DNA from: Spinacia oleracea
Taxonomy: Eukaryota; Streptophyta; Magnoliopsida; Caryophyllales; Amaranthaceae
DNA: 64,000 nucleotides
Assembly: GCF_020520425.1 (NCBI RefSeq)
Contig: NC_079491.1
Span: 25,907,449 to 25,971,448 of the forward strand
Direction of reading: 5' to 3'
Shown: positions 1 to 11,060 of the stretch, piece by piece
How the letters are laid out: the number at the start of each line of letters is the position of its first letter
How positions within the stretch are numbered: position 1 is the stretch's first letter
Made by a program: the position numbers and the translations under genes
Notes under the pieces: model-generated
Seen by the model: only the letters and a program-made list of their open reading frames with translations
Databases searched by the model: none
What the model was told of the DNA's origin: nothing

Positions 1-3000
1 AGAAGAACCTGCCACACTGCTGTCCGAAAGCCCAAACTAGAGGACGGCCCCGAGGAAGAAAAAGGAGCTAAGGGAGAAGAAAGCGAGGCAAAAAGAAGAA
101 GAGCAAGCACGAGCAGCTTGTCTCCCGCAGAAGTTGATGCTCGCCCCGAAACCCTATCTCCCGAACCAGATCAAGAAATGGAGGATATCTTCCTCGAAGA
201 CAATTCAGACAGGAGCGTCCGAATAGGCAAGGGCCTAAGCTCGGGGCTCCGAATCGATTTGATCCGACTACTCAGGGATCACAAAGACATCTTCGCATGG
301 TCAGCAGCAGATATGCCAGGGATAAATCCGAAGCTGATCTGTCACAAGCTGGATGTCAACGCTGAAGCTCGGCCAATCAAGCAAAAAAAGAGAAATTACT
401 CCTCAGAGAAAAACAAAGCCATCGCCGAGGAGGTTAAAAAGTTGCAAGAGGCCGGATTCATCGAACCATGCATATATCCGAAGTGGCTGGCCAACGTGGT
501 GATGGTCAAGAAAGCGAACGGCTCATGGCGAATGTGCGTAGATTTCACAGATCTGAACCGAGCCTGCCCCAAAGACTGCTATCCCCTGCCAAGGATAGAT
601 CAACTGGTTGACTCCACCAGCGGCCATGCACTGCTCAGCTTCATGGATGCCTTTTCAGGCTACCACCAAGTATTCATGCACCCCGATGACAGGGCAAAGA
701 CAGCGTTCATCACAAGCGCAGGAGTGTTCAACTACAAAATGATGCCTTTCGGCTTAAAAAATGCCGGAGCCACCTACCAGAGGTTAGTTGACCACGTCTT
801 CGCCAACCAGAAAGGGAGGAACGTGGAGGTCTACGTGGATGACTCCATCGTAAAAAGCATCAAGGAGGAAGACCATGTCAAAGACTTGGCAGAGACCTTC
901 GGAAATCTGAGGAAATACAGCATGAAGCTGAACCCAAAAAAATGCGTCTTCGGGGTGAAGTCAGGGAAATTCCTCGGATTCATGGTGAGCGAAAGAGGAA
1001 TTGATGCGAACCCAGACAAAGTCCAAGCGGCATTGGATTTACCCGAGCCGAAGACCAAGAGAGATGTGCAGAGGCTAACCGGCAGGTTAGCCGCACTAAC
1101 AAGGTTCATATCAAAAGCCTCGGACAAGGGAGCCCCCTTCTTCAAGGCACTGAAACCAAAGAACCTCCCCGGAGGAGAAGCAGAACCAGTCAAGAAAAAG
1201 GGGGTCCCGAGGAAAGTGGATCCCGAACTGATATGGGAACAGGAGCAAAAAGAAGCTTTTCAGCAACTCAGAGCCCACCTAGCTCAACTGCCGACACTGG
1301 CCAGACCAAAGGAGGGGGAAACCCTGTACCTATATGTCGCAGTTAGCCCTGGAACCGTCAGCGCAGTGCTTCTTCGGGAAGAAGAAAAGAAGCAACAGCC
1401 AATCTACTTCACCAGCCGAACACTTACAGGAGCCGAAACCCGGTACCCACTCATCGAGAAAGTCGCATACGCAGTAGTGGTAGCTGCACGAAAACTGAGG
1501 CCATACTTCGACTCCCACCAGATCACAGTGCTAACTGACCAACCGCTCGAAAAAGTACTCGACAAAATAGAGAGGTCAGGAAGATTGGCTGCCTGGGCCT
1601 TCGAACTATCAGAGTTCGGCATCAAATATCAGCCGAGGACAGCAATCAAAGCACAAGCATTGGCAGACTTCTTGGCCGAGTGCTCATACCAGGAAATGTT
1701 GGATGATACGAAAAGCACTTGGGAGGTCTTCACTGACGGATCTTCCACAGTAAACGGCTCAGGGGCAGGAGTTGTACTAATCCCCCCGACGGGGAAAAGC
1801 ATAGAGTATGCATTGAAGTTCGGCTTCAAAGCAACCAACAACGAGGCCGAATACGAGGCCGCAATCGCAGGGATAGAGCTTTGTTTATCCCTGGAGGCCG
1901 AACATGTTCGCCTCAAAACTGATTCCCAGCTTGTAGCCAACCAGATCCGAGGAGAGTATGAGGCCAAATGGCCCAGCATGACAGCCTATTTAGCAAAGAT
2001 TAAATCCTTAACGTCAAAGTTAAGATCCTTTGAAGTCATCCTCATTCCCCGAGGACAGAACGCGCAAGCAGACGCACTGTCAAAACTCGCAAGCTCGACA
2101 CTCATCGACCTAAACAGGTCGGTCCACGTGGAAGTTCACCAGGAGAGAAGCATCGACTTGCTGCCCACCACAGTATGCAGCTTACGCACCGAACCGAGCT
2201 GGATGGACGCAGTAGTTGCATACAAAGAAAGGGGAGAACTTCCTGAAGATAAGCTGCAAGCGAGAAAACTGAAAAGATTCAACAAATGGTTCATCATCAG
2301 CGCCGAAGGAGAGCTCATGAGGAAATCATTCTCTGCTCCGCTGCTAAAATGTGTGGGTCCAACAGACGCTGACTACATCCTAAGGGAAATCCACCTCGGG
2401 ATATGCGGAAACCACATTGGAGGTAGGACATTAGCACATAAAGCCCTTCGGGCTGGGTACTGGTGGCCCACTATGGTTTCCGAGGCAAAGCAGATGGCAA
2501 GGAAATGCGAGAAATGCCAAAAGTTCGCGCCAGCCATCCATCAACCAGCTCAAGCCCTACAATCAACACTGTATCCCTTACCATTCGCACAGTGGGGGTT
2601 AGACATCATTGGTCCCTTCCCCTCAGCGACGAACCAGAAGAAGTGGTTGATTGTAGGAGTCGACTATTTTAGCAAATGGATCGAAGCCGAAGCTGTCTCC
2701 TCCATCACCGAACCTCAGGTCCGCAAGTTCATATGGCAGAACATCATCACAAGGTTCGGCATACCAAGACTGATGGTCTTCGACCACGGGAAACAGTTCG
2801 ACAACACCCCGTTGCAAAAGTGGTGCAAACAGTTCGGCATACACCTAGCATACTCGGCAGTCTGTCACCCACAAAGCAACGGGCAAGCCGAAGCCGCTAA
2901 CAAACTCATCCTCAACGCACTCAAGAAAAGAGTCGAGGATGACAAAAACAAATGGTTAGAAGAGCTACCCGGAACGCTATGGTCCCTTCGGACCACTGAA

Positions 3001-3456
3001 AAAGAAGCTACCGGACAAACACCGTTCCACCTTGTATACGGATCCGAAGCTGTAATTCCTGTGGAAATCGGAACAGAAAGCCTGAGGATCCAGGCATACA
3101 ACAGGTATGATGGGCTCCAAGGAGAAAGCAACAACCAGCTTCTATCCGAAGCTCTCGATCTACTGGATGAAGCTCGGAACGATGCCAGGACACTCAACGC
3201 AGCCTATTTGCAGAGGGTCAACAAGCATTACAACCGAAGAGTCAACGCCAGACCCCTAAAAGTCGGTGATCTAGTACTCAGAAACGCCGCCTCGGTTCAG
3301 AAAGGACGGATCCATGGCAAACTCTCAGCCACTTGGGAAGGACCATACATCATCCATTCCGAAAAAAGGCCAGGCACGTATATGCTGAAACAGTTAGATG
3401 GAACAATTCTGAAGAACCATTGGAATACCGATGTTCTCAAGAAATATTTTGTATGA
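1..3456 (+). CDS. Tat-type pol polyprotein (RT, dual RNase H, integrase), 5' end outside the window
   Basis: The frame is open from base 1 to the TGA at 3456, so the ATG at 178 is not the true start. Counting codons from base 1, the reverse transcriptase covers about 145-330, with the catalytic YVDD at 832-843. A classical RNase H follows at about 415-520 and a second, archaeal-type RNase H at about 575-700. The second one keeps its acidic residues in TDGS, NNEAEYEA, TDSQ and QADALS. The integrase has an H-H-C-C zinc finger near 2390-2530 and a DDE core in DIIGPF, FDHGKQF and the final E of NGQAEA. The usual DNG after the second aspartate reads DHG here. A GPY/F-like module (GDLVLR, WEGPY) is at 3265-3345. 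No stop or frameshift is visible. It would copy and insert the element inside a virus-like particle and the nucleus. Confidence 0.92.
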   Translation, partial: RRTCHTAVRKPKLEDGPEEEKGAKGEESEAKRRRASTSSLSPAEVDARPETLSPEPDQEMEDIFLEDNSDRSVRIGKGLSSGLRIDLIRLLRDHKDIFAWSAADMPGINPKLICHKLDVNAEARPIKQKKRNYSSEKNKAIAEEVKKLQEAGFIEPCIYPKWLANVVMVKKANGSWRMCVDFTDLNRACPKDCYPLPRIDQLVDSTSGHALLSFMDAFSGYHQVFMHPDDRAKTAFITSAGVFNYKMMPFGLKNAGATYQRLVDHVFANQKGRNVEVYVDDSIVKSIKEEDHVKDLAETFGNLRKYSMKLNPKKCVFGVKSGKFLGFMVSERGIDANPDKVQAALDLPEPKTKRDVQRLTGRLAALTRFISKASDKGAPFFKALKPKNLPGGEAEPVKKKGVPRKVDPELIWEQEQKEAFQQLRAHLAQLPTLARPKEGETLYLYVAVSPGTVSAVLLREEEKKQQPIYFTSRTLTGAETRYPLIEKVAYAVVVAARKLRPYFDSHQITVLTDQPLEKVLDKIERSGRLAAWAFELSEFGIKYQPRTAIKAQALADFLAECSYQEMLDDTKSTWEVFTDGSSTVNGSGAGVVLIPPTGKSIEYALKFGFKATNNEAEYEAAIAGIELCLSLEAEHVRLKTDSQLVANQIRGEYEAKWPSMTAYLAKIKSLTSKLRSFEVILIPRGQNAQADALSKLASSTLIDLNRSVHVEVHQERSIDLLPTTVCSLRTEPSWMDAVVAYKERGELPEDKLQARKLKRFNKWFIISAEGELMRKSFSAPLLKCVGPTDADYILREIHLGICGNHIGGRTLAHKALRAGYWWPTMVSEAKQMARKCEKCQKFAPAIHQPAQALQSTLYPLPFAQWGLDIIGPFPSATNQKKWLIVGVDYFSKWIEAEAVSSITEPQVRKFIWQNIITRFGIPRLMVFDHGKQFDNTPLQKWCKQFGIHLAYSAVCHPQSNGQAEAANKLILNALKKRVEDDKNKWLEELPGTLWSLRTTEKEATGQTPFHLVYGSEAVIPVEIGTESLRIQAYNRYDGLQGESNNQLLSEALDLLDEARNDARTLNAAYLQRVNKHYNRRVNARPLKVGDLVLRNAASVQKGRIHGKLSATWEGPYIIHSEKRPGTYMLKQLDGTILKNHWNTDVLKKYFV

Positions 3457-3882
3457 TCTCTGTCTGTAAACCAAGTAAGTCGTTTAATGAGAAGAGGAAA
3501 GCCATTGGCACCATGTGTTTCATTAAACTTATCTCTACATTTATTGTCCCTTTATATATATATGCAGCCTCGGATCTGATCAATCCGAGACCAAAAACAG
3601 GTTGACTTTGCCCATTCCTTGATAAAATGCAAGAAATGACCAAATCATACACTTCAGGGAACCGTCCAGAATCCTCGGATTCGCGGTACCCTAATAAAAT
3701 TTGTTCGCAACAAACAGTCGCTCGAATCAAGTTATAAAACTCCGGCTCAGATCCACGGATCGCCGAAGGCATAACTAAAGAGGCAGACTAGCGATCTCTT
3801 GCCCAGGTTTCCGAACCACAAGAGATCGGAAGAACAATCCAAACCTCTGAGCAGATCGACGGATTTGAAGAGTCTGGAAACT

Positions 3883-4250
3883 AAAGAGTCTCTTAGCAGA
3901 TCTACGGATTTGAAGAACTCGCAAAACTAAAGAGTCTCTTAGCAGATCTACGGATTTGAAGAACTCGCAAAACTAAAGAGTCTCTTAGCAGATCTACGGA
4001 TTTGAAGAACTCGCAAAACTAAAGAGTCTCTTAGCAGATCTACGGATTTGAAGAACTCACAAAGTCAAAGAGTCTCTTAGCAGATCTACGGATTTGAAGA
4101 ACTCGCAAAACTAAAGAGTCTCTTAGCAGATCTACGGATTTGAAGAACTCACAAAGTCAAAGAGTCTCTTAGCAGATCTACGGATTTGAAGAACTCGCAA
4201 AACTAAAGAGTCTCTTAGCAGATCTACGGATTTAAAGAGCTCGCAAGATC
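3883..4250. repeat. Tandem repeat, eight 46-bp units, between convergent pol and antisense gene
   Basis: Units start at 3883, 3929, 3975, 4021, 4067, 4113, 4159 and 4205. Each contains agagtctcttagcagatc and then tacggatttgaagaactc. Copies differ by a few bases (aactcgcaaaact or aactcacaaagtc). Degenerate unit-like sequence continues on both sides (about 3780-3882 and 4251-4320). Retand elements are named for an amplified tandem repeat in the comparable place. The array lies where the two convergent transcripts would meet. Confidence 0.93.
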
Positions 4251-4603
4251 AAAAGGTTTTTAGCAAGTCTACAGAAAGAGGAGCTCGAGAAATCTACGGA
4301 TTTAAAGACCTAAAAATTGCGAAAGAACAAGTTGAAAAGAAGCAGCCAAGTAACAAACATTCATTTTTTATTCAATATTTGGGGGAAGTACAAACACATC
4401 GAAAACCTCAAAAATTGAAAACAAAATGAAACAAGTTAAAATCGGCAGCCATCAACAGACAATACCGGCCTACCGAAGTACTAAAGAAAGCAAAAAGAAA
4501 TGAGTACAACGCAGCGCCGAGGCAAAAGGGGGAAAAGCAAGCACATATTCGGAAGTCCTCAACTGGAACCGACCGACTCTGAAGAAGACGACTGCCCGAA
4601 TCC

Positions 4604-7600
4604 CTAACTCTTGGGAGTCTCAGAAGCGGCCCCTAGGGGAGCATCCTTCGAAGAACCCCCAGCAGTGGTATCACCTTCGGAAGTTGCCTTCTGGGCCCGA
4701 GCCTCTGCAAGAGCAGCTTGGCGTTCAGCTTCAGCTTCATCTCGATCAGCTTGGCATTCCACCAAGTGGTCCTCGGCCTGCATCCATAGAGGAACTTTCT
4801 CGTTCCAAGGGAAGTGAGGCATGTGCTTCGCAAACATGCGCCGAGCACCCAGGATGCCGTTCCAGTACTGCTCTCTACACTGATCGGCAGTGTAGAGGTT
4901 GACTCGCTCCTGCTCCAGCTTCCGAATATAGTCATCTTTTTCCCGAAGCTTCAGCCGAAGGACAGGCACCTTATCAGCTTGCTGCTGGATCAGCTCCCGA
5001 TGCTGGACAAAATGGTGGAGCCTTAACTCCGCCTCTTCACGCTCCTTGTCGGCCGCTTCAAATTTAGACTTCATCTCCTGGAAGAGTCTATCTTTTTCCT
5101 CAAGTTCGCTAGCGAACTTAGCGGCCATATCCTTCTTCTCCTCAGCAAAGGAAGCGATCTTCTCAGCATCCTCTTCAACTCGGAAGATGAGCTGGCCAAC
5201 CTCGGTCCCGATCTTCTCAGCAGACTCTCTAGCCTCGCGACTATAGTGAAGGTACAGCTGCTTGAGTTCCGTAAGCTCGGAGAGGAGTTGCCCAGCCTTC
5301 TGGTCCAAAATGGGAATATCACGAGCATAAGCCTCACGATATTTCCTCAGTTGTTTCTCCTCAACCGAGCTACACTCGGAAGCGAACGAAGACCAGAAAA
5401 CAGCCTGGGAACGAGAGAAAGATGAGCAAAATAGGAAAAACATAAAACAAAAACACAACTCAAAGAGAAAAATCTAGCAAATTACCTCGTTCAGATAGTA
5501 CTGGGCCATCATTGCCGGATTCCTCTCTTCGGCCCCAGGAACCCTCCACTGCGGGTTAGCACGAAGCAGATTCTCCCGAGCAGCCTCGGGGCCCACCAAG
5601 GATCCCACGTGAGCCAAAGGGTCCTCTCCCAAAATCGGAGCCCTGGCATATCGAGCCATCGCCTCCCTTACTTCTTCGGGGATCCGTTTTAGCGGAACAT
5701 CCGAACAGGGATCAGCATGGATCAGCCTATCCAGGGCCGAGGTAGAAGTAGAACCCAAAGTTGAGTGGCGCCTCTTCCTCGTCAAACCTTGCTCGGGCTG
5801 CTCCTCTCCAGCAGAGGGAACCTCCTTCTGAACCTCGGGGACCGCAGCTTCGGGGCCCGAGAGATCTATCATCTCCTTGTCTGGACTCTTCTCCCTCTCG
5901 AAGGGAAGATCAGCAGACTCCTTCTTCTCCCCAGCTACCTCAGGGACATCCGAACCAGGAACAAAATCGGCTTCAATCGCCTCCATCACCTCGGTGATAT
6001 CCTGGATTTCGATCCCCAAAGCAGCAGATGGTTTAAGGGGAGAAGGGATGATATCTTCCTCGATCAGCGGCTGATCCACGGCCGGCGGTTCAGCAACCAC
6101 CACACTCTTTAACTTCTGCCCTGGCAAGGGCATGAAGTGAAGAAGATTCTTAGGAGGAGGCATGACTTCCGAAACTGCTTCCTGCATAGCAAGCATTCAA
6201 AGATTAGTTTCCGAAAAGGGGAGAAACGAACTACAAAAACTCCAAGTCAGAACAAATACCTTCTCCGAGGGCTGAGAAGCCTTCGCTTTCTTCGGATGCG
6301 TGGAAGGCCTCAAAAGAGTGCTACCCTTCCTTTTGCGTTGATCCTAAAAAGGGGAGACCAAGGGTCAACGAATGTAAAAGAAGAAAAAGGAAGAAATAGA
6401 GAAAAAAGCGGGAAATACCCGGTTCCTAGATAAAGAGATATCTATCCGAGCCGGAGATGAAACCGAAGGAACGGCACGCGGCACAGCGTCAGTCCCAGGA
6501 CCCTAAAAAGATGGTCCAGGACCAAGACGTTAGCCGACGGCCAACCGAAAAGAAAAAGGTAAACAGAAAATCGAGCCTATAAATGAACACTCACCGGATC
6601 CGAAGTCGTCTTCAACTCAGGAAGCACAACCTTCACAGGAACAGCTTCAACAGAAGAGGCGGAATCCCACGGATCAGCTCGAACTTCGGATATCCGAGCA
6701 ACCCCCAAAGGAGACAACACGTAATCCTTCAGACGAGGATTACGAGGGTTATCTTTTCCGAACTTGTACTCGGGAGCCGGGTCGTGAATAGTCTTCAAAT
6801 CCAAAGAAATGCCCAACTTCTTAGGATCAATGCAGCTAAAGCCGTACTCTGCAAAAACAAAGCACAAAACATGTCAGCAAAACGAAACAGGAAAGAGGAC
6901 AAACTCACTGAAAAAACGGTCTCAGCCGAAAGACACCTACCCCTGTCAAAAATCCTGCTGAGACCGGCAACAGCAAGAATGTCCTCCCTCAGAATGTAAT
7001 TGAGATTCGGGAGCCAGCTAGACGGCAGTCGGTGGTTATCCTCTTGAGCCAAGAACCACTGGAGGAGGTCCACATAGTGGCGATGGTTCCGATCTGGAGC
7101 CGCCACACCCCTCATATCAGGATCAGGAGCCACGAACCACTTCGGAGGACGATAAAAGTTGGGATGCTTCGGATCCGTCGGCACACGGACGAGCAACCAC
7201 TCCGTTTTCCAATTGTGGTCAGAGCTAAGATAGGGGTACGCCGTGATGTAGTTCGGATCCCCCCTCTTTCGGGACTTCTTGTTGACAATGGTCCACCAAC
7301 CATACCCATCACCCTTGGAAGCATGGTTGAGAACCAGATCGTGAAGATCCCGAAAAATAGCGACAGAGCAAGGGAAATTGACGAAGTCACACACCCATCT
7401 AAATCCGATTATGTGCCTCATAGATTTGGGTGTGAGCTGGGCCAAACTAATGTTGTACGACACCAAAACCTCGGATACGAACGGATCCAAAGGAAAGCGG
7501 AGACCATTCTCCAAATGGTGAGTATACACGGAAATGAACCCCCTCGGTGGATGAGTCACCCGAGGACGCTCTTGTTCAGGAAGCTCGCACCAGTACCCCA

Positions 7601-7988
7601 AGGCATGCTGAATTCCGTATAGCTCCTCGGCCTTCCGATGATAATTCCCTAACTTCGCTTCCACCAACCAGTCACCGCTGACCGATTTCTCCAACGGACC
7701 GTCGATCTGCGTGGTCTCATGCAAAATTGAGGCATACTTGCCCTTCGGATCAGCTTCCGACCAATGAACTGGAAACTCGGAGTAACGACGACGAACACCC
7801 GAAAAACCAGCTCTCTCACCAGAGGTTGCACGTTCATCTTCGGAAGCATCCCAACCAATCGAACTCTTCTCCAACGGCCTCTCCGAAGGTCGACCCCTCG
7901 AAGATTTCGGTAACCTCCCCGAAGGCACGTTCTCTCTCTCGCTAGAGGAGCCAACAACGAACTTGTTTTTGCCCCTATTCTTTGCCAT
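4604..7988 (-). CDS. Six-exon antisense gene of the Tat element (Transposase_28 / gypsy-type aORF), 988 aa
   Basis: On the minus strand I read exons 7988-6941, 6848-6595, 6502-6419, 6343-6260, 6181-5486 and 5404-4604. Every intron is GT..AG, and the lengths sum to 2967 nt, exactly 989 codons with the stop, with phase kept at every junction. Exon 1 (349 codons) has a basic Ser/Arg-rich start and from about residue 160 a conserved block (FPLDPFVSEVL, LTPKSMRHIIGF). It resembles the Pfam family called putative gypsy type transposon (Transposase_28). Exon 4 is strongly basic (QRKRKG, HPKKAK) and may be a nuclear signal. Exon 5 is acidic and proline-rich and also contains TRKRRH. Exon 6 is a long coiled coil (about residues 740-860). 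Its biochemical function is unknown. The start ATG at 7988 is the first in the frame. A 5'-UTR intron (donor near 8073) is possible. Confidence 0.82.
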
Positions 7989-8242
7989 GGTCGCGAAATC
8001 TCGATCTAGGGTTTAGATTGAGGGGTAGAAGGAAGAACGAAGAAAAAAGGAGAACTCAGAAACAAATTACCTTTTTCCGAAGCGGAATTCGCCGATAAAG
8101 CGAACAACACAAGTTCCCGAAGTCTAAAGTTGGCCGAATTTCGTAGATCTGAAGAAGCAAATTGCACTGCGATCGCCGGAATTTAGAGAGAAAATGGGTT
8201 TGAAATAAGGAGTAAAAAGTTTAAAAGGAGCAAGGCACCCAG

Positions 8243-8250
8243 TATTTATA
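8243..8250 (-). promoter_or_regulatory. TATA box of the antisense gene
   Basis: The plus strand reads tatttata, so the minus strand has TATAAATA about 255 bases upstream of the antisense ATG. It lies outside the LTR, between the gene and the LTR, so the antisense gene appears to have a dedicated promoter. The downstream leader is A/G-rich on the minus strand. Confidence 0.6.
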
Positions 8251-8426
8251 GAAAAGAGAAAGGGCGCATCAACTTCCTCAAACCCACGATCTCCATGACA
8301 CCGTACAATTCCCAACACTTGTCATCAATGCAAATCATCCCTTTTCAAAAAAGAGAGGGAACTTTCGGACTTCTGACAGCTGGAAACCCACCCATTTAAT
8401 TCTAAATGGACCGGGTCTGGGGGGCA

Positions 8427-8854
8427 TGTTGTTTGGGCTCCCAATTGATTCTCAATTGGGCCACTAAGTCCAAAGCCCAATGGCTCTAAACAACAACATC
8501 AAACCTACCAATGGCTATTCAGCCATCCATTAAGGCCCAAGGCCCAATAACAGTAAGTGACCTATGGGCATTTATTATGCAAACACTATAAATAGGCCGC
8601 CAAGGCTCACACCTCAAGGTACGTCCAATTTACCGCCTTAAGACTACTCTTCTAGAGAACTTCTCTCTAGAATCCGAGCATCATTCTTACTTAGGCATCG
8701 GAGGGGCTTTCCTCGGAAACACCCCCGAGGCTAGTAACTTTGCTATTGTGCAGGTGAATTCGGACTCCACTCATTCAAACAAGCAAGATCTTCAACACAT
8801 ACAAAAGGGCCTTCATTCGAAGCCCATTGTTTCCATCTTTACAACACCGGAACA
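8427..8854 (+). repeat. 3' LTR of the Tat element
   Basis: It starts TGTTGTTTGG and ends CCGGAACA (TGTT..AACA ends). It is preceded by a G-rich tract (gggtctgggggg, 8413-8424) fitting a polypurine tract. It contains a TATA box and a mostly A/T/C leader. The matching 5' LTR is outside the window, so the boundaries rest on the terminal dinucleotides and the PPT only. Confidence 0.78.
8587..8594 (+). promoter_or_regulatory. LTR TATA box
   Basis: TATAAATA lies 160 bases into the LTR, the expected place for the U3 promoter. Transcription would start around 8620 in the AAGGTACG region. Confidence 0.6.
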
Positions 8855-9536
8855 GTAAGTACATAATCAAATTTATAAAGGAATTATATTATTGCATCAA
8901 AAATATAAACGAATTATATATATTAAATAAATAATAAATACTCACATGTGAGTACAAGTGTTGCATTGTCACATAGTACTAGCTTATTGTTTTAACTCTC
9001 TTAATTAGCTAATTGGTGGTGTTCAATTACTAATTAAAAATAGTAGGCCACTCATCCTATTAATTATTGGTTTCTAGAATTGTGTTAAGTGCAATGAATA
9101 TTTATGGTGAAGACAAGCTTACTGTAAAGGAATAAGGAGAAGAAGAAAGACAGCAGAAATATAAGGAAGAATAAGCACAGATTTCATTTCATTCAATCAG
9201 TTTGCAATGTTGCTTACAACACCTCTTAAATAGTGCGGCTCATTCTTTACAATCATTGATCAAATATTCTAACCTAATACACCTCATAGGACAGCACACA
9301 CAAGATGACAAAAGAGTGTCATGTGCACAAAATTATATGTTGATCCTCCTTTTGATGACTAGTACTAGGAAGCTTCCTTATTGATATTCACTAGCATGCT
9401 GTAGCTTGCTGTCAACATATGGCTACTTCTTCCATTTTATGAAAATTTTCAATTTTTACTTTTGCACTATCCACGTACAGATATACTCCGTACTTAGTAC
9501 TACGTAATAATCTAGTAAAATGACATTTGCATGCAG
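8855..9536. other. AT-rich spacer between Tat LTR and FMO exon; no gene seen
   Basis: I find no coding frame and no similarity to FMO exons 1-3. If the Tat element split the FMO gene inside intron 3, this stretch would be the remaining right part of that intron. The A/G-rich block at 9120-9180 has no assignable function. Confidence 0.5.
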
Positions 9537-11060
9537 AAATGGGCAATTTGTAAGGTTGTAGAGAGAAAAGTGAAGCGCATGAATCGGCTAGAGAAGTTTG
9601 GGATAGTACCAGAGTGTAGCTTCTTAGAAGGGATGAATGCATGTTTGATATCAACTGTTCCGCAAGGATTTTATGACAAAGTTGAAGAAGGTAGCATCAT
9701 TTTAAAGAGATGTTCCACCTTTCATTTTTGCAAAGAGGGTGTTTTACTTAACAATAATGATTCAGAATCACCAAGCCTTATCAACAACGACTTGGTTATT
9801 TTTGCTACTGGTTTCAAAGGGGACCAAAAACTCAAACACATTTTTTCATCACCCAAATTTCAAGACTATATTATGGCCCCTCAATCCGATACCCTTGTTC
9901 CACTATACAGGTTTGTGTTCGTTATTTCCTCGTCTCTATAAAATTATTATTTTGTAGCGAAAAAGTCAAAAAAATACAAAAAATTTAAGAGATTGAGAAA
10001 TCAATCCCGCGACCTGGAAACATGGAGAGGCTATAATACTGAACCAGAAACTAAAAAATAATCGATTATAATTTGCGCGATATCTCGATTATATAAGGGA
10101 AGAGTTGAGGTTATTTTAGCAAATCTATTTTTGGTGTCTCCCTTGGATTACTAAAATATCCTCCGCACTTATAGAATAGATAATATAATGACAATCTACC
10201 CAATAGGAAAAGCCCAAAGTAACATTTTAATCAATCTAGCCCCTTAAATAAATTCTTACCATTTTAATCAATACTTCGTATGTTTTTATGTGTTCGCCTT
10301 TATCTAACTTATCTGTTTCTTATATTCGCACGTATCGCATTTATATTATATTTTTTACATGTTATTTCAATTTTAAATGTCATAATACAAATCTGTTTCT
10401 TATATTCACACACATCACATGTATACAAGACTAGTATTATATATATTGGCATGTATACCTATAATTTGGCTTATTAATTTTGGACCCCAAATATTTGGCC
10501 TTCTAACAGTCGGGCCTGTGAGTGTGGTACTTGAGAGTAGGGGGCCAAAATAGGGAAATATCCACTCCCCAAGCCTCATTTGACGTCTAAGATCTAAGTT
10601 AAGGAACTTTCCAAGTAAGTCAAACCCTTGCTTGGTTCGTAGTTTCTCTATATAGTAGGTTTTTACTTACAACGAGAATATCTTATACGTTCTAACTTCG
10701 TGTATATTGAAATAATGTAGGGAATGTATTCATCCGCGAATCCCACAACTAGCGATAATTGGATTTTCAGATAGTCTATCAAACTTGTATTCCTCAGAGT
10801 TGAAATGTCGTTGGTTAGCAGAGCTATTTGGACGGAAGTTCATGCTACCAAGTATACAAGACATGGAGAAAGATGTATCAACAATAGATAATGTAACAAG
10901 GAAGAATTCAAATCATGACAGCAAAACTTGCATCGGAGCACTTCATATCTGGCATAATGATCAACTTTGCATAGACATGGGTTGGAATCCCAAAAGAAAA
11001 AACGGGTTTTGGGCCGACTGGTTTGAGCCTTATGGTCCCATGGATTATACCCACCCTTAG
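9537..11060 (+). pseudogene. Flavin-containing monooxygenase, last two exons only
   Basis: Two exons are visible: 9537-9910 (after ..gcag, before |gtttgtg) and 10721-11060 (after ..gtag), with stop TAG. The frame is continuous across the intron (phase 2), and the protein matches exons 4 and 5 of the complete FMO at 13539 throughout. [15 protein letters not shown] and the C-terminal [14 protein letters not shown] are all kept. No exon 1-3 sequence lies between the Tat LTR (ends 8854) and 9537. Either the 5' half lies beyond the retrotransposon outside the window (insertion in intron 3), or it is lost. Without the FAD- and NADPH-binding half this piece alone cannot be an enzyme. No stops or frameshifts are seen in the two exons. 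Confidence 0.75.

Larger units (their letters stand above)
1..8854 (+). mobile_element. Ty3/gypsy LTR retrotransposon, Tat lineage (Retand-like), 3' part
   Basis: The window opens inside the pol frame of a Ty3/gypsy element and runs to the end of its 3' LTR at 8854. Two RNase H domains in tandem (classical plus a second DGSS/NNEAEYEA type) are the hallmark of the Tat lineage. An antisense gene and a tandem repeat between pol and the 3' LTR are features described for Retand-type Tat elements. The 5' LTR, gag and protease lie upstream of the window, so the target duplication cannot be checked. The base after the LTR starts gtaag. A few hundred bases downstream lies a partial FMO gene, so the element may have landed in that gene. 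Confidence 0.85.

Noticed and set aside
831..1193. Minus-strand frames inside the Tat pol (also 1629-1979 and 2865-3197)
   Set aside because: Shadows of the strongly supported plus-strand pol frame.
3883..4250. Regular repeats reminiscent of a CRISPR array
   Set aside because: The units follow each other directly with no unique spacers, and the context is a plant retrotransposon. It is a plain tandem repeat.
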